64,000 nt of DNA from positions 564,356-628,355 of the forward strand of contig KE159795.1 in the NCBI GenBank assembly GCA_000403475.2, written 5' to 3'. Of this stretch, positions 62,636 through 64,000 are shown piece after piece; position 1 is the first letter of the stretch, and every line of letters starts with the position of its first letter. Position numbers and translations under genes: made by a program. Origin of the DNA: Lachnospiraceae bacterium MD308 (GTDB lineage: Bacteria > Bacillota > Clostridia > Lachnospirales > Lachnospiraceae). Below the pieces are notes generated by a model, which saw only the letters and a list, made by a program, of their open reading frames with translations, made no database searches and was not told the origin of the DNA.

Positions 62636-64000
62636 TTAGTTGAATTCAGTGTAGAAAAGTTCATGGAACAATACTTTTGCCTTTAGTAGTGTAAAGCTGT
62701 TCCTGCCATACATGATCCGCTTTATAACCTTAATCTTATTTACACTGCCTTCTGCCAAACCATTATTGTAAGAGTAGGCAATTCCATTTTTGACAGCCTC
62801 TATATCGTTACAGATGCCTTCCATAAATGATTGCAGTTCAGGTATGTCATATTTTTTGGCGGATTTTATCCATAGATCGAGCTTTTCAGGTTTTTGCGAA
62901 AACATTACTGTATGGAATTCTTTCACCAGAGTATATAGCTGACTTAATAACGGATATCTTTCTAAAGCCTGCTCATATTGGTCTTCTGTGATTGTTGCAA
63001 CATCTTCCAGTTTCTTATAAATGAGCTGGCATAACGACTTTCTTTGGATAAATTCCGATTGGGGCTTGTTTTGTTCTTCCTGTTCCTGCATCCGTGTCCT
63101 CTCTTTTTGCATGAACATCCGGAGGGAAGCGACACTCCCAGTATATCCTTTTCCACAAAGGATGTTATGGATTTTTGGATATGTAAGCCCCTGGCTCCTT
63201 AGTTCTATGACTTCTTTCTCATAGGGTGCCAGCTTGCCCGGAATCCTTCCATTATAATGGCCATTTGTAACGGAATAGCCAGGATCCAGGTAGTTCTGTA
63301 TTGTTTTGCGTGTATGGTGCATCATGGTGGCGATCTGTTCAATTGGATATCCGGCCTTCGCCAGCTTCCGGGCTTCATCGACCTCGCACTGTTTCTGCCG
63401 CATTGCCAACTGGTGCTGCCGTTCCCGGGAGATTGCCTTGTTTTCTGGGATTTCATCTTCTGGTATGGCAAGGTATTTCCGGACTGTTGTAGGGCATGAA
63501 TGCATCAATAGTGCGATATCGGATACGGTCAGCCCTTCTTTCTTTTTTTGATGGGCATAGCGGATCCGCAGTGGACGGTTTGCAGTGTTATACAGGGCCT
63601 TCCTCTCCTCTGAAACCTCCTCCGTCAGTGGGATCTCTATCCTGGCAGGAAATTCCCGGATGATATATTTATTTACGGCTTCTGAAAGCCCTTTTATCAA
63701 ATGGAACCGGTCGCTAACCTGTATCGCTTCAGGATGTGAGCCTGTTGCCGCTGAAGAATAAGTGGCTGCTCCATCCCTTGATATGACCTGGATATTAGGA
63801 AATGTCGCAAGCCAGTTGGCGACATCAGTGGTTTCCCTGGAAGAGATCAGATCAATGATCCGATGGCTCTCAAGGTCGACCATGACCGTTCCATAGGAGA
63901 ACCTTTTCCTGAGTGCAAAATCATCCACACAAACTTTTGTAACAGAAGACTTATCCACAATCGCTGGCATTTTTTTTAAGCAGACTGCAAATACTGCTTT
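62636..64000 (-). CDS. ISL3-family transposase, partial at right edge
   Basis: At least 454 codons of an ISL3-type transposase. Catalytic aspartate regions are VCVDDFALRKRFSYGTVMVD and VISRDGAATYSSAATGSHPE followed by QVSDRFHLIKGLSEAVNKY, and the glutamate is in AYSYNNGLAEGSVNKIKVIK. The middle holds two HTH-like segments (GLTVSDIALLMHSCPTTVRK and GYPIEQIATMMHHTRKTIQN). The frame stays open from the ATG at 63970 to the window edge (KAVFAVCLKK), so the true start with the zinc-binding N-terminus lies outside. The IS end is near 62610-62630. Confidence 0.93.
   Translation of the reverse strand, partial: KAVFAVCLKKMPAIVDKSSVTKVCVDDFALRKRFSYGTVMVDLESHRIIDLISSRETTDVANWLATFPNIQVISRDGAATYSSAATGSHPEAIQVSDRFHLIKGLSEAVNKYIIREFPARIEIPLTEEVSEERKALYNTANRPLRIRYAHQKKKEGLTVSDIALLMHSCPTTVRKYLAIPEDEIPENKAISRERQHQLAMRQKQCEVDEARKLAKAGYPIEQIATMMHHTRKTIQNYLDPGYSVTNGHYNGRIPGKLAPYEKEVIELRSQGLTYPKIHNILCGKGYTGSVASLRMFMQKERTRMQEQEEQNKPQSEFIQRKSLCQLIYKKLEDVATITEDQYEQALERYPLLSQLYTLVKEFHTVMFSQKPEKLDLWIKSAKKYDIPELQSFMEGICNDIEAVKNGIAYSYNNGLAEGSVNKIKVIKRIMYGRNSFTLLKAKVLFHELFYTEFN

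Larger units (their letters stand above)
47740..64000. mobile_element. Integrative (conjugative) element, left end to beyond window
   Basis: The left boundary is the junction inside the chimeric recombinase gene near 47.74 kb. Cargo and mobility genes follow: recombinase, PemK toxin, sigma-70-like factor, agr locus, regulators, and at the right a lysozyme/CHAP protein typical of Tn916/Tn1549-like conjugation modules. The N-terminal half of the interrupted transporter gene and the right attachment site must lie past 64,000. Relaxase and coupling ATPase genes are not seen in the window. Two insertion sequences (51.7-53.6 kb and 62.6 kb onward) have landed in the element. Confidence 0.8.

Noticed and set aside
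1..64000. CRISPR arrays, rRNA and tRNA genes
   Set aside because: No regularly spaced repeats and no cloverleaf or rRNA-like segments were seen on reading both strands.

Overview
The window is a low-GC Gram-positive (Firmicutes) chromosome segment, most likely from an anaerobic gut Clostridia of the Lachnospiraceae type. This is inferred from a sporulation-type YtvI membrane protein, a class III fructose bisphosphatase, a 2-hydroxyacyl-CoA dehydratase-type anaerobic reductase with its activator, long-form HPF, dlt genes, and an integrative element with a large serine recombinase. The species cannot be fixed from the sequence alone.

Bases 1-35,970 are mostly conserved housekeeping genes, nearly all on the minus strand. 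Read in transcription order from right to left they include a SWIM-finger/SNF2 helicase pair, dapA-dapB, fbp, a eukaryote-type HisA, secA-prfB-hom-(PGM-like homoserine kinase candidate)-lysC, tig-clpP-clpX-lon-engB-ytvI, and the D-alanylation genes dltA-dltC-dltB, with dltB cut by the left edge. prfB carries the classical programmed +1 frameshift. A plus-strand island (26.1-30.1 kb) holds typA, a PAP2 phosphatase, a PsiE-like protein and hpf, closed by a strong terminator.

Bases 36,000-41,250 form an AT-richer accessory island. It holds a DUF1016 nuclease-like gene containing a 29-bp palindrome, a Cys-motif orphan, and a tight three-gene operon with overlapping ends: a DUF262 protein, a DUF3696-type AAA ATPase and an unknown protein. 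A truncated BrxA (BREX) remnant lies just upstream of the operon. This looks like a defence island and is one of two candidates for an undescribed system.

Bases 41,550-46,710 encode an anaerobic redox/sulfur cluster: a NifS-like aminotransferase, a double-cubane-type 2-hydroxyacyl-CoA dehydratase homologue, DUF3343, an ATP-dependent activator, a flavin reductase and DUF5714.

From about 47.74 kb to beyond the right edge lies an integrative element. Its large serine recombinase is fused in frame to the last ~200 residues of an ABC-transporter substrate-binding protein, so the element has integrated inside that gene. Cargo includes a PemK/MazF toxin, a candidate structured RNA, a sigma factor, an IS1380 copy with 36-bp inverted repeats, a complete agr quorum-sensing locus with an AgrD whose predicted ring residue is Ser rather than Cys, a tandem-HTH regulator, an AlbA_2 regulator with a repeat-covered promoter, a DUF4143 ATPase, a conjugative lysozyme/CHAP protein, a DUF6075 gene cut at its start, and an ISL3-family transposase running off the right edge. 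The element-borne agr system is the second main candidate for something new.
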